The notes beneath the pieces are model-generated. The model worked only from the letters and a program-made list of their open reading frames with translations, was not told the DNA's origin and did no database searches. Shown here one piece after another: positions 9,019-17,484 of a DNA stretch of 64,000 bases (positions within the stretch are counted from its first letter, which is position 1; each line of letters opens with the position of its first letter). Source of the stretch: an uncultured Lachnospiraceae bacterium (GTDB lineage: Bacteria > Bacillota > Clostridia > Lachnospirales > Lachnospiraceae); the NCBI GenBank assembly GCA_934352055.1, contig CAKRJY010000012.1, positions 15,924-79,923 on the forward strand. The letters are read 5' to 3'. Both the position numbers and the translations under genes were made by a program.

Positions 9019-9819
9019 ATGATGAAGATTGTTTCACTAAAGACAGATTTTGCATTTAAGGAATTTATGTCTAATGAGGTTGTGCTGCGCTATTTTCTAG
9101 CGGCAACATTGGATGTGGATGCTGATTTTATTCGCTCAGTGCGATTATTAAATCCATTTTTGGGTAGGTTTTTCCGTAGGCAGAAGCAGGGCATATTGGA
9201 TGTTCTCGTTGAGTTTAATGATGATACGAAGATCAATATTGAAATGCAGGTGACAAAACAGAAATACTGGAAACAGCGTAATCTGTTTTATCTTGGAAAA
9301 ATGTATGTAGATGATCTGCGGTTTGGAGAACATTATATACGTTTGCGCAGATGTATAGGCATCAGTTTGTTGGATTTTAATCTAGATGAGGATGATTCTG
9401 GACATCATATTTATCGCATGAGAGATGAATATGGCAGGGATTTTTCAGATATGTGGGAATTACATATCATAGAATTGAAAAAAGTTTTTGAACCGGAAGA
9501 TGCATTGGCGGATTGGGTTCAGTTGTTTAATGCTAAGACAGAGGAGGAACTGGACATGATAAAATCAACAAATATCGGAATACGGGCAGGAATCAAAATG
9601 GTGAAAGATATGAGTTTGACAGGATGGATTCGGGCAGAAATGGAAGCAAGAGAGAAAGCCAGAAGAGATCGCTTTGCACAGGATGAATATATAAAAGATG
9701 AAGCAATGGATCAGTTGATTGCAGTAACACAGCGGATCCGTGATGGAGAATCTGAAGAAAATTTGAAAAAAGAAGGTATTCCTGAAAATGTTATAAAAAG
9801 AGCAAAAAAATTATTATAG
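9019..9819 (+). CDS. Rpn / PD-(D/E)XK nuclease family protein
   Basis: A 266-residue member of the Rpn (recombination-promoting nuclease, often called 'PD-(D/E)XK transposase') family. The N-terminus has KTDFAFKEFMSNE, typical of the family, and the nuclease core shows LDVLVEFNDD then INIEMQV, matching the D-(x)n-E-x-Q catalytic pattern. A charged, probably coiled C-terminal half (residues 200-266) follows. AGGGAGGGG precedes the ATG at 9019; a second ATG follows immediately. It has its own promoter and terminator and no other mobile-element genes beside it. Relatives cleave DNA and stimulate recombination; the biological use here is unknown. Confidence 0.87.
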   Translation: MMKIVSLKTDFAFKEFMSNEVVLRYFLAATLDVDADFIRSVRLLNPFLGRFFRRQKQGILDVLVEFNDDTKINIEMQVTKQKYWKQRNLFYLGKMYVDDLRFGEHYIRLRRCIGISLLDFNLDEDDSGHHIYRMRDEYGRDFSDMWELHIIELKKVFEPEDALADWVQLFNAKTEEELDMIKSTNIGIRAGIKMVKDMSLTGWIRAEMEAREKARRDRFAQDEYIKDEAMDQLIAVTQRIRDGESEENLKKEGIPENVIKRAKKLL

Positions 9820-9832
9820 TATATTAAAAAAA

Positions 9833-9883
9833 TAAAACGCGTCGGATATAAGGAAATATTGGACTTATATCTGGCGCGTTTTT
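9833..9883 (+). terminator. Intrinsic terminator after the Rpn-family gene
   Basis: Arms AAAACGCG...GATATAAG and CTTATATC...CGCGTTTTT form a long stem with a small internal bulge and end in a T-run. It separates the Rpn gene from the sigma-factor operon and argues against any sigma start upstream of it. Confidence 0.8.
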
Positions 9884-9927
9884 GCTTCTACAAACGTTAT
9901 ATAAGTAGAAGGAGGATAAGAAAAAGT

Positions 9928-10383
9928 ATGATAGAAAATGATAAATGTGAAGATATATACAATACATATCACAATGGAATATTTAGATATGCTCTTGGAT
10001 TGCTTCATGATATGCACCAGGCAGAAGATGTTATGCAGGAAACATTTGTAAGGTTTCTAAATAATTCTTTGCATATACAGGAAGATAAGGTCAAAGCGTG
10101 GTTATATAAGGTGGCAAGAAATTTATGTTATGACAATCTTAGAAAGTATAAGCGAGAAATAACATACCAAGATAAAGCAGAAAATTTTTATGATACATTT
10201 GCCTTTTATGAAATGATAGCGTCTTTATCACAAAAAGAGCAGGAAATCATCATATTAAAGATAGTAGGAAAACTGACACATAAAGAGATAGCAGGAATTT
10301 TACATACGACGGAACACAGTGTCAAGAAAAGATATGAACGCGCCATACAATCCCTACGAAAAACGATGAAAGGAGAAATATAA
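9928..10383 (+). CDS. ECF-type RNA polymerase sigma factor
   Basis: A 151-residue sigma-70 family protein holding only regions 2 and 4. Region 2 includes QAEDVMQETFVRFL and KAWLYKVARNLCYDNLRK; region 4 includes LTHKEIAGILHTTEHSVKKRYERA. The start at 9928 is chosen because AGAAGGAGG lies at the right distance and the longer reading frame begins inside the upstream terminator. The next gene starts one base after the stop and encodes a single-span membrane protein, the usual arrangement for a sigma/anti-sigma pair. Target promoters are not known. Confidence 0.88.
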   Translation: MIENDKCEDIYNTYHNGIFRYALGLLHDMHQAEDVMQETFVRFLNNSLHIQEDKVKAWLYKVARNLCYDNLRKYKREITYQDKAENFYDTFAFYEMIASLSQKEQEIIILKIVGKLTHKEIAGILHTTEHSVKKRYERAIQSLRKTMKGEI

Positions 10384-10384
10384 G

Positions 10385-11077
10385 ATGAATGAAATAGAAA
10401 TAAAATTGATGAAATCTGCAAAAGAACTTCCAAAATGTGAGATAGCATTTGAAAATATAAAAGAACAAAAAGAAACCTGTAAAAATTTCTTTTTTCATGT
10501 GCAAAAATTTGCCATTGCATGTTTGCTAATGCTTTGTATTATAATCACAGGTATTGGAGTCTATGCGGCAAACGCAAAAGTAGAAAAAGGCATGTGGTTG
10601 GTTCATACTTCTTATTTTTATATTCCTATTAAGATAAATGCAAAATTATATGATATAGATGCGAAATTAAAAATAGATCATTATGATTTACAGAAAGCAG
10701 ATTACTATGGAGTTGTTGACCATGGAAAATCGAAATTAGAAGCCACAATGCATCCGGATTACCGGCTATTTTCGTTGACCTATAAAAATGAAGATAATAT
10801 CGTGGATATTTATGTTGGCAAAATGGATAATGCATATTGGAAGACATTTTTTCATTATGATGAAGAAACTGGAAGCGTTGGCATTATGAATGACCATTAT
10901 AAAATATTAGAATATGATGGAAAAAACATTTATGTGTGCAGTTTTAAAGATCCATCCTATGATACAGCATATTATATAGATTTTGAAAAAGCTGTATGTC
11001 TTGAGATAAATTCAAATCAGAATAATATAGAAGATATCATTAAGATGTTTGTAGATAGCCTTGATAGTGGAAAATAA
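10385..11077 (+). CDS. Membrane-anchored putative anti-sigma / DUF4367-like protein
   Basis: A 230-residue protein with a short cytoplasmic N-terminus (about 32 residues), one membrane segment near residues 36-56 (ACLLMLCIIITGIGVYA), and a large outer-surface domain. The C-terminal stretch (YDGKNIYVCSF, then a terminal amphipathic helix IEDIIKMFVDSL) resembles DUF4367 domains seen in partners of ECF sigma factors. No zinc-binding anti-sigma motif is visible. Its position, one base after the sigma stop, is the main reason to call it a sensor or anti-sigma factor. Confidence 0.65.
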   Translation: MNEIEIKLMKSAKELPKCEIAFENIKEQKETCKNFFFHVQKFAIACLLMLCIIITGIGVYAANAKVEKGMWLVHTSYFYIPIKINAKLYDIDAKLKIDHYDLQKADYYGVVDHGKSKLEATMHPDYRLFSLTYKNEDNIVDIYVGKMDNAYWKTFFHYDEETGSVGIMNDHYKILEYDGKNIYVCSFKDPSYDTAYYIDFEKAVCLEINSNQNNIEDIIKMFVDSLDSGK

Positions 11078-11137
11078 CCATTGCTGATGATGGCGTGTGC
11101 GTATATAATATTTTTTAGAGTAACAAGGAGAAAAAAT

Positions 11138-11584
11138 ATGCGGTTAGTAATTCAAAGAGTAAATCATGCATCGGTAACAGTGGATGAACAGGTAATCGGT
11201 AAAATTGGAAAAGGATTGCTTGTATTTCTTGGTGTAGCAGATGGTGATACGAAGGAAATGGTTGATAAATATGTAAAAAAACTGCAGGGGCTTCGCATTT
11301 TTGAGGATGCGGATGGAAAGACAAATCTATCCATACAAGATGTCGGTGGAGAAGTTCTTGTTGTTTCACAGTTCACGCTTTATGCAGATTGTAAAAAGGG
11401 CAATCGACCGAGTTTTGTAAAGGCGGGAGCACCTGATTTTGCCAATGAACTTTATGAGTACTTTAAACAAAAATGTGAAGAGGCTTTTGGAAAAGTAGAA
11501 TGTGGTAGTTTTGGTGCAGATATGAAAATTGATTTACAAAATGATGGACCATTTACCATTTTATGGGACAGTGACTGGTGGTAG
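11138..11584 (+). CDS. dtd: D-aminoacyl-tRNA deacylase
   Basis: A 148-residue enzyme that hydrolyses D-amino acids from mischarged tRNAs. It has the N-terminal MRLVIQRV, the SQFTLYADCKKGNRPSF active-site block and the NDGPFTI cross-subunit motif. The start at 11138 follows AAGGAG and gives the family's normal N-terminus; an in-frame upstream ATG at 11081 would add 19 residues not seen in the family. The adjacent fumarase frame opens within its last codons, but the likely fumarase start lies 15 bases past the stop, so the genes are probably co-transcribed. Confidence 0.95.
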   Translation: MRLVIQRVNHASVTVDEQVIGKIGKGLLVFLGVADGDTKEMVDKYVKKLQGLRIFEDADGKTNLSIQDVGGEVLVVSQFTLYADCKKGNRPSFVKAGAPDFANELYEYFKQKCEEAFGKVECGSFGADMKIDLQNDGPFTILWDSDWW

Positions 11585-11598
11585 AGGGAGAATGTACG

Positions 11599-12441
11599 AT
11601 GAGAGAAATTGTAGTAGAAGACATTACAAAAGAAATTGCTAAGATGTGCATACAGGCAAATCATTATTTATCGGATGATATGGATAAGGCTCTAAAAAAT
11701 GCTACAAAAGAAGAGGCTTCGCCTCTTGGAAAAAAGATTCTGGAACAATTACAGGAGAACCTTACTATTGCAGATCAGGAGATGATTCCAATTTGTCAGG
11801 ATACAGGAATGGCAGTTGTTTTTATGGAAATAGGGCAGGATGTTCATTTTGTTGGTGGAAGTTTAGAAGATGCTATCAATGAAGGTGTACGACAGGGCTA
11901 TACAGATGGGTATCTTCGAAAATCGGTTGTAGGAGATCCTATAGAACGCATAAACACAAAAGACAATACACCGGCAGTCATCCATTATTCTATTGTAGAA
12001 GGTGAAAAAGTAAAAATTACGTTTGCACCAAAGGGATTTGGTAGTGAAAATATGAGCCGTGTCTTTATGCTAAAGCCTGCTGATGGAATCGAAGGTGTAA
12101 AAAACGCGATTCTTACGGCAGTAAAAGATGCCGGTCCAAATGCTTGTCCACCAATGGTAGTTGGTGTAGGTATTGGTGGTACCTTTGAAAAATCTGCTTT
12201 GATGGCAAAGCAGGCACTTACGCGAAATCTGAATGAAACACCAAATATTTCCTGGGTAGCTGATCTGGAAAAAGAAATGTTAGAAAAAATCAATGGACTT
12301 GGTATTGGACCGGGAGGACTTGGCGGAAGTACAACAGCACTTGCTGTCAATATCAACACGTATGCAACACATATTGCAGGGTTACCGGTTGCAATTAATA
12401 TTTGTTGCCATGTCAATCGACATGTGGTGAAGAAAATATAA
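11599..12441 (+). CDS. Fumarate hydratase class I, alpha subunit
   Basis: A 280-residue subunit equivalent to the N-terminal half of single-chain class I fumarases and to tartrate dehydratase alpha. It carries the iron-sulfur ligand regions ICQDTGMA, NACPPMVVGVGIGG and NICCHVNRH. With the beta subunit it interconverts fumarate and malate using an oxygen-sensitive [4Fe-4S] cluster. The start at 11599 is preceded by GAGGGAGAA. The beta gene follows after 61 bases. Tartrate dehydratase cannot be ruled out by sequence alone, but fumarase is the usual role in Clostridia. Confidence 0.9.
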   Translation: MREIVVEDITKEIAKMCIQANHYLSDDMDKALKNATKEEASPLGKKILEQLQENLTIADQEMIPICQDTGMAVVFMEIGQDVHFVGGSLEDAINEGVRQGYTDGYLRKSVVGDPIERINTKDNTPAVIHYSIVEGEKVKITFAPKGFGSENMSRVFMLKPADGIEGVKNAILTAVKDAGPNACPPMVVGVGIGGTFEKSALMAKQALTRNLNETPNISWVADLEKEMLEKINGLGIGPGGLGGSTTALAVNINTYATHIAGLPVAINICCHVNRHVVKKI

Positions 12442-12502
12442 AAGAACATAGCAGGATGTATCAGTAAAATCTTATTGTGTAGATAACTTAAGAGGAGTCA
12501 GA

Positions 12503-13051
12503 ATGGATCGACATATTACATTACCAATTACGGAAGAAATTGCAGAAAGCCTTACAGCAGGTGATTATGTTTATTTAGATGGAGAAATGTATGTAGCACG
12601 TGATGCGGCACACAAACGTATGATGGAAGTGTTGGATCGTGGTGAAGAACTGCCAATTCCAATAGAAAATGCAGCTATTTATTATATGGGACCATCTCCT
12701 GCAAGAGAGGGCAGACCAATTGGTTCTGCAGGTCCGACAACAGCAAGTCGTATGGATAAATATGCGCCGCGCTTACTTAATTTAGGTCAAAAAGCCATGA
12801 TTGGAAAAGGAAAAAGAACAAAGGAAGTATTAGATGCTGTTGTTCGAAATCATGCTGTATATTTTGCAGCTGTTGGTGGTGCAGGTGCTTTACTTTCAAA
12901 GTGTATTACCAAATCGGAAGTGATTTGTTATGATGACCTGGGTGCAGAAGCAATTCGAAAAATTACAGTGGAACATTTTCCTGTTATTGTTGTGGCAGAT
13001 TGTCATGGCAATAATTTATACGAAACAGCTATATTAGAATATCAGAAATAA
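12503..13051 (+). CDS. Fumarate hydratase class I, beta subunit
   Basis: A 182-residue partner of the preceding alpha subunit. It shows IYYMGPSPAREGRPIGSAGP, followed by TTASRMD, the substrate-binding region of the family, and the late AAVGGAGALLSKCI block. The ATG is preceded by AAGAGGAG. Splitting of class I fumarase into two chains is normal in anaerobic Firmicutes. It ends shortly before a tRNA cluster that has its own promoter, so the metabolic operon ends here, although no strong hairpin terminator is visible. Confidence 0.9.
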   Translation: MDRHITLPITEEIAESLTAGDYVYLDGEMYVARDAAHKRMMEVLDRGEELPIPIENAAIYYMGPSPAREGRPIGSAGPTTASRMDKYAPRLLNLGQKAMIGKGKRTKEVLDAVVRNHAVYFAAVGGAGALLSKCITKSEVICYDDLGAEAIRKITVEHFPVIVVADCHGNNLYETAILEYQK

Positions 13052-13100
13052 AGATAGCGGAAGGAATTTTGCAAAAAAGCCAAGAAAAACAATATTTTCA

Positions 13101-13129
13101 TTGACAAAAGCATATTCCTTTAGTAAAAT
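13101..13129 (+). promoter_or_regulatory. Sigma-A promoter for the tRNA cluster
   Basis: TTGACA (13101-13106) and TAAAAT (13124-13129) with a 17-base spacer, about 38 bases before the first tRNA. This is a near-consensus stable-RNA promoter. Confidence 0.8.
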
Positions 13130-13166
13130 AGTTTTTGCATTGTGAATATTGATTTGATTCGACTAT

Positions 13167-13254
13167 GGAGAAGTACTCAAGTGGCCGAAGAGGTGCCCCT
13201 GCTAAGGGTATAGGTCGGGTGACCGGCGCGAGGGTTCAAATCCCTCCTTCTCCG
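13167..13254 (+). tRNA. tRNA-Ser (GCT)
   Basis: The acceptor arm GGAGAAG pairs with CTTCTCC, a long variable arm (AGGTCGGGTGACCGG) follows the anticodon stem, and the T arm holds GGTTCAAATCC. The anticodon loop contains GCT, which reads AGC/AGU serine codons. The long variable arm is typical of serine tRNAs. CCA is not encoded. Confidence 0.95.
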
Positions 13255-13271
13255 TTTTCATAATGCTATAT

Positions 13272-13343
13272 GGCTCCGTGGTCAAGCGGTTAAGACATCG
13301 CCCTTTCACGGCGGTAACACGGGTTCGATTCCCGTCGGAGTCA
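13272..13343 (+). tRNA. tRNA-Glu (TTC)
   Basis: The acceptor arm GGCTCCG pairs with CGGAGTC (one G-T pair). The anticodon loop CTTTCAC presents TTC for GAA/GAG codons, and the T loop is GGTTCGATTCC. CCA is not encoded. Confidence 0.95.
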
Positions 13344-13402
13344 TTTACATCTTGACGGATGTAAGATTCTTTTATATAATGCATCTTGTTGATGCAACAT
13401 AT

Positions 13403-13473
13403 GGCGCCATAGCCAAGTGGTAAGGCAAAGGTCTGCAACACCTCTATCACCAGTTCAAATCTGGTTGGCGCCT
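13403..13473 (+). tRNA. tRNA-Cys (GCA)
   Basis: The acceptor arm GGCGCCA pairs with TGGCGCC and the discriminator is U, the identity base for cysteine. The anticodon loop CTGCAAC presents GCA. CCA is not encoded. A rho-independent terminator follows within ten bases. Confidence 0.95.
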
Positions 13474-13480
13474 CTTTCAA

Positions 13481-13508
13481 GCGGTTCACGAAAGTGAGCC
13501 GCTTTTTT
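13481..13508 (+). terminator. Terminator of the tRNA cluster
   Basis: GCGGTTCAC and GTGAGCCGC form a nine-pair stem (one G-T pair) around a GAAA tetraloop, followed by six T. Confidence 0.92.
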
Positions 13509-13581
13509 AACATACACTTGAACGAATCATAAATAACAGGTTCCATGGACCATATTGAAATGAAAGATTATAGGTAATAAC

Positions 13582-14742
13582 ATGATTTCAAAAGAAATGA
13601 TACAATCTTATCTGGCAGACTACAGTGCTATGGAAAAGATGTTTTATGCTTATCATATCTGGTCAAAAAAAGAAAATACAATTGATGATATGTTGCTAAA
13701 ATATCAGTTTTTCGATCGTAATGCTGCAGCATTTATGAAAGAAAGAAAAATAGAAGAAACAAGATATGATAAAAAAGTGATAGAACTTGATAATGCCAGA
13801 TTAAATTTGTATATGGAATCCATGGGAAAATCTCGTCAAAATATCAAACAAAAGAAGATCAAAGAGCAACAGATTCATTTTCAGCATAAAGATTATTTTG
13901 ATACAGATAAAAATATCTATATTAATAAGCATTTGCGTTTTACACCGGGCGATTTTCACGACCATGAATTTATAGAGATGTGCTATGTCTATCATGGCCA
14001 AGTTAGTCATATTTTTCGCCAGAAAAAAGGAGAACAGGAAAAAACGGAAGTTTTAAAGCAGGGAAATCTTGTTATTATTCCTCCGGGTATGCAGCACAAA
14101 ATTTCTATCTATGATGATAGCGTTATGATAAATATTGTAGTCAATAAGTACACTTTTGAAAAAACATTTTTGGGGGATATACCAGAGGATAGTCTGCTTT
14201 ACCATTTCTTTAGTCAGATACTTTTTTCACAGGAAACAGGTACATATGTTGTTTTTCGTGGGGGAAATGAAGAAATTCTGCGTGATAAACTTCTGGATCT
14301 TATAGTGGCATACTTGAGCGATGATGTTTATAGTTCTAAAATATGTGACCATTATCTGAGTATTTTTTTCTTACAATTATTGGAACAGTGTGAGGACATT
14401 ACACTATCATCCCATATGGGAAAAGAAGGAGAAGTAATCGCACGAATTTTACTTTATATCAGAAATCATTATAATGAAATATCCCTTGAGGATGTATCCG
14501 ATGAATTTCATTATTCCAAGACATATTTGAATCGTATTTTTAAGAATTGTATGAACATTACCATTCTCAAATATATTCAGGAAACGCGTCTGGAACAAAG
14601 TACAGTATTACTTTGTAATACCAGATTATCAGTGGAAGATATTGCCATGCATGTAGGGTATGAAGATACTTCCTATTATATTGAATTGTTTAAAAGAAAA
14701 TATCACAAGACACCTTTACAATATCGTTACGAAAGAAGATAG
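13582..14742 (+). CDS. AraC-family regulator with N-terminal cupin
   Basis: A 386-residue transcription factor. The first 110 residues are helical and unassigned; residues 115-190 form a cupin-like sensor domain (TPGDFHDHEFIEMCYV, then GNLVIIPPGMQHKI), and residues 285-386 hold the double helix-turn-helix (ISLEDVSDEFHYSKTYLNRIFK and RLSVEDIAMHVGYEDTSYYIELFKR). It stands 110 bases ahead of a GH78 rhamnosidase on the same strand, with two sugar symporters beyond, so it probably activates that locus on sensing a rhamnoside or its product. The ligand is inference. Confidence 0.9.
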   Translation: MISKEMIQSYLADYSAMEKMFYAYHIWSKKENTIDDMLLKYQFFDRNAAAFMKERKIEETRYDKKVIELDNARLNLYMESMGKSRQNIKQKKIKEQQIHFQHKDYFDTDKNIYINKHLRFTPGDFHDHEFIEMCYVYHGQVSHIFRQKKGEQEKTEVLKQGNLVIIPPGMQHKISIYDDSVMINIVVNKYTFEKTFLGDIPEDSLLYHFFSQILFSQETGTYVVFRGGNEEILRDKLLDLIVAYLSDDVYSSKICDHYLSIFFLQLLEQCEDITLSSHMGKEGEVIARILLYIRNHYNEISLEDVSDEFHYSKTYLNRIFKNCMNITILKYIQETRLEQSTVLLCNTRLSVEDIAMHVGYEDTSYYIELFKRKYHKTPLQYRYERR

Positions 14743-14793
14743 TTTTATATCACCATATTTTATGTATGAAAAAGCCTCTTTTTTTGCCTTATT

Positions 14794-14824
14794 GTGCTAT
14801 ATATAATGGAATCATAAATAGCAC
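14794..14824 (+). promoter_or_regulatory. Rhamnosidase promoter region with flanking inverted repeat
   Basis: A TATAAT (14802-14807) has no good -35 partner. It lies between GTGCTAT (14794-14800) and its perfect inverse ATAGCAC (14818-14824). A weak -35 fits a promoter that needs an activator such as the upstream AraC protein. Whether the repeat is an operator or a transcript-start hairpin is not decided by sequence. Confidence 0.45.
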
Positions 14825-14852
14825 AGCAAGCAAAAGGAGAGGTTTTTATTTT

Positions 14853-17444
14853 ATGAAGATAGCAAATTTACAAGTCAATCATATGGAAAATCCATGTGGA
14901 ATTGATGGCGAGGATATTACAATTTGCTGGAAATTGGAAGGTGGAAAAAAACAAACTGCCTATGAAGTGGTCATAAGTGATATTTCAGATCCAGACCGGA
15001 AAAAAGAAATCGAAGCGACAGGTAAAATAGTAGGAGGACAGATGTTTTGCCATCTGAAACATGCTATTCCTTATCGCACGAAGGCTGAGATTATTCTGCG
15101 CGTATGGGACGAATCCGACATTGTAAGCGATAAGAGTCATATTCTGGTAACGACAGGCATTGAGAAAGAAGCATGGAAGGCAAAGTGGATTGACCCGGAA
15201 GAGGATCATACACCAGAAGAAAGGCAACGTGCTTCCTACTTAAAAAAGAATTTTATGCTGACGAAGGAAGATATAGAAGCAGGGAAGAAAAAAGGAGCTT
15301 TTCTCTATGCGACCTGTCATGGACTTATGAATATCAGAATCAATGGCAGAGAGATCACAGATCATCAGTTAATGCCGGGCACACAGCAATACGATAAAAG
15401 GTTGATGGTGGAGACTATTCCGGTAGAAGCTTTTTTAAAGATTGGTGAAAATGAGATTGTGGTCGCTTTGGGTAACGGTTGGTATCGTGGTTCCATGGGA
15501 AATTCACAGGAGAAAAACGTTTATGGTGATGATGTTGCACTGCTGGCTCAGTTAGAGATTGCAAGAAAACCAGTGTGTCTGACGGATGAGACATGGCAGG
15601 CAACACAAAATGGTCCAATCGGTCTGAATGACTTTATGGCAGGTGAAGAATATGATGCCCAATTAGAAGAACTTTGTGATCTGCATGACGTCAAGGCAAA
15701 AGATTTTGGCTATGAAAATTTAATCTGTAGAGATACGGTTCCAATCGTGCCAAAAGAGATTTTCCCGGCAACGTGGCTGGAAAATCCAAAGGGCGAAAAG
15801 ATTCTTGATTTTGGGCAGAATTTAGTCGGCTATGTTTTGTTTGATTTTGAAGGAAACGCCGGCAAAAAAATGACACTGACACATGGAGAAGTACTGGACG
15901 CAGACGGCAACTTTACCATCGCTAATTTCCAGAATCCAAAAATGCCAGTAAAACAGGAAGTACATTATATCTGTAAGGATGGACATAACACCTATCATCC
16001 GACTATGACCTATATGGGATTCCGTTATGTAAAAGTGGAAGCGGATTTTGATATTGATGCATCTGCTTTTACGGCAGTTGCTATTTATTCGGATATGCGT
16101 CAGACAGGGCAGTTTGACTGCGGCGTTGAAAAGATCAACCAATTATTTAAAAATGCACTTTGGTCTATGAAGGGAAATTTTGTGGACGTGCCTACGGATT
16201 GCCCAACAAGAGAAAAATCCGGCTATTCCGGTGATTGTCAGGCATACATTCATACCGCTATGTATCTGATGGATTGTTATCCTGTTTATGCAAAATGGTT
16301 CCGTGAACAGGTGGCAGGTCAATATGACGATGGTGTTGTTCCGCAGATTGCACCAAAGTGTTCTAAGGCAGGAAAAAAAGAAAAATTGATGGGGAAAATT
16401 GAGATTGATGGCGGTATCGGTTGGTCAGATTCCTTTGAAATTGTCTCTTTCCGTCTTATGCAGCGTTATGGTGACGATGCTTTGATTCGTGATAATTATG
16501 ACGCTTTAAAAAAGTGGACAGAATATGAAATCAATCGTGCCAAAGAAACCCGTCTTGTTAACAAGGTAAATCTGCCAAAAAAGCACCGCCAATATATGAT
16601 TGATACAGGCTGGATGTGGGGAGAATGGTTGGAACCAAACCAGGATTCTGTATCTTATATGAAAAATCTTATTATAAAGGGAGATCCGGAAGTCGGAACC
16701 GCATTTTTCTATCTTCACCTTGTCTATATGAGCAAGATGGCAGATCATCTGGGACAGAAAGAAGATGCAGCCCGCTATCAGGAAATCGCAGAAAAAGCAA
16801 AAGAAGCATATCGTGCTGTATATCTGGAAAATGGCAGGGTAAAGGAAGAAAAGAGACAGTGTCGTTTTGTGCGTCCGATTGCCCATAATCTTTTATCCGA
16901 GGAGGAAAAGAAGCAGGCGGCAGCAGACCTTGCTGACAAGATCACAAAGAATGGCGATCATCTGAATACCGGATTTTTAACAACCCACGAACTCTGTCGG
17001 AGTCTCAGCCGCTACGGACAAAAGGAAAAGGCATACGATTTGCTCTTACAAAAAGATATGCCGGGCTGGCTTTATGCTGTGACAAAGGGCTGTACCACGA
17101 TCCCGGAGGATTGGGACTGCTTTGATAAGGATGGCAATCCAAAGGATTCCTTTAACCATTATTCTTATGGTGCCGTTGTTGGCTGGCTTATGGATTCTGT
17201 TTGTGGAATTGTAGTAGAAGATGGTGCAATCACCATTGCTCCGCAGCCGGATGCGCGTCTGGGTTATGCCAATGCGACCTATGATTCTCCGTATGGATTG
17301 ATTATGTCTGCATGGAAATATGAAAAGGATCGCATCGTATATACTTTTGAAATTCCATCAAATATGACTGCCACAATCAGATTGGAGGGATGTAATCCGG
17401 AAATTGTTGATACGGGATTTTATGAACGAATTGTATATTTATGA
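14853..17444 (+). CDS. Alpha-L-rhamnosidase, glycoside hydrolase family 78, cytoplasmic
   Basis: An 863-residue enzyme that releases terminal alpha-L-rhamnose from glycosides. The domain order is an N-terminal beta domain (1-100), a rhamnosidase N domain with the galactose-binding-like fold (130-300), and the (alpha/alpha)6 catalytic domain starting near 410. The catalytic-acid region is seen as DVPTDCPTREKSGYSGD, followed by the C-terminal beta domain. There is no signal peptide, so substrate must be imported, consistent with two adjacent GPH symporters. The start at 14853 follows AAAGGAGAGG; an upstream in-frame ATG at 14766 precedes the promoter -10 and is rejected. Confidence 0.92.
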   Translation: MKIANLQVNHMENPCGIDGEDITICWKLEGGKKQTAYEVVISDISDPDRKKEIEATGKIVGGQMFCHLKHAIPYRTKAEIILRVWDESDIVSDKSHILVTTGIEKEAWKAKWIDPEEDHTPEERQRASYLKKNFMLTKEDIEAGKKKGAFLYATCHGLMNIRINGREITDHQLMPGTQQYDKRLMVETIPVEAFLKIGENEIVVALGNGWYRGSMGNSQEKNVYGDDVALLAQLEIARKPVCLTDETWQATQNGPIGLNDFMAGEEYDAQLEELCDLHDVKAKDFGYENLICRDTVPIVPKEIFPATWLENPKGEKILDFGQNLVGYVLFDFEGNAGKKMTLTHGEVLDADGNFTIANFQNPKMPVKQEVHYICKDGHNTYHPTMTYMGFRYVKVEADFDIDASAFTAVAIYSDMRQTGQFDCGVEKINQLFKNALWSMKGNFVDVPTDCPTREKSGYSGDCQAYIHTAMYLMDCYPVYAKWFREQVAGQYDDGVVPQIAPKCSKAGKKEKLMGKIEIDGGIGWSDSFEIVSFRLMQRYGDDALIRDNYDALKKWTEYEINRAKETRLVNKVNLPKKHRQYMIDTGWMWGEWLEPNQDSVSYMKNLIIKGDPEVGTAFFYLHLVYMSKMADHLGQKEDAARYQEIAEKAKEAYRAVYLENGRVKEEKRQCRFVRPIAHNLLSEEEKKQAAADLADKITKNGDHLNTGFLTTHELCRSLSRYGQKEKAYDLLLQKDMPGWLYAVTKGCTTIPEDWDCFDKDGNPKDSFNHYSYGAVVGWLMDSVCGIVVEDGAITIAPQPDARLGYANATYDSPYGLIMSAWKYEKDRIVYTFEIPSNMTATIRLEGCNPEIVDTGFYERIVYL

Positions 17445-17484
17445 GAAAAAACAATGAATCAAAAAATGAAAAGGAGAAGTTATT

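Noticed and set aside
9019..9819. Calling the Rpn-family gene an active transposon
   Set aside because: There are no terminal inverted repeats or target duplications around it, and the family is better described as nucleases despite the 'transposase' label.
13202..13546. Minus-strand reading frame of 114 residues across the three tRNA genes
   Set aside because: It is antisense to three well-formed tRNAs and contains the EGFEPSRRSPDL-type peptides that arise when tRNA genes are translated; no ribosome-binding site supports it.
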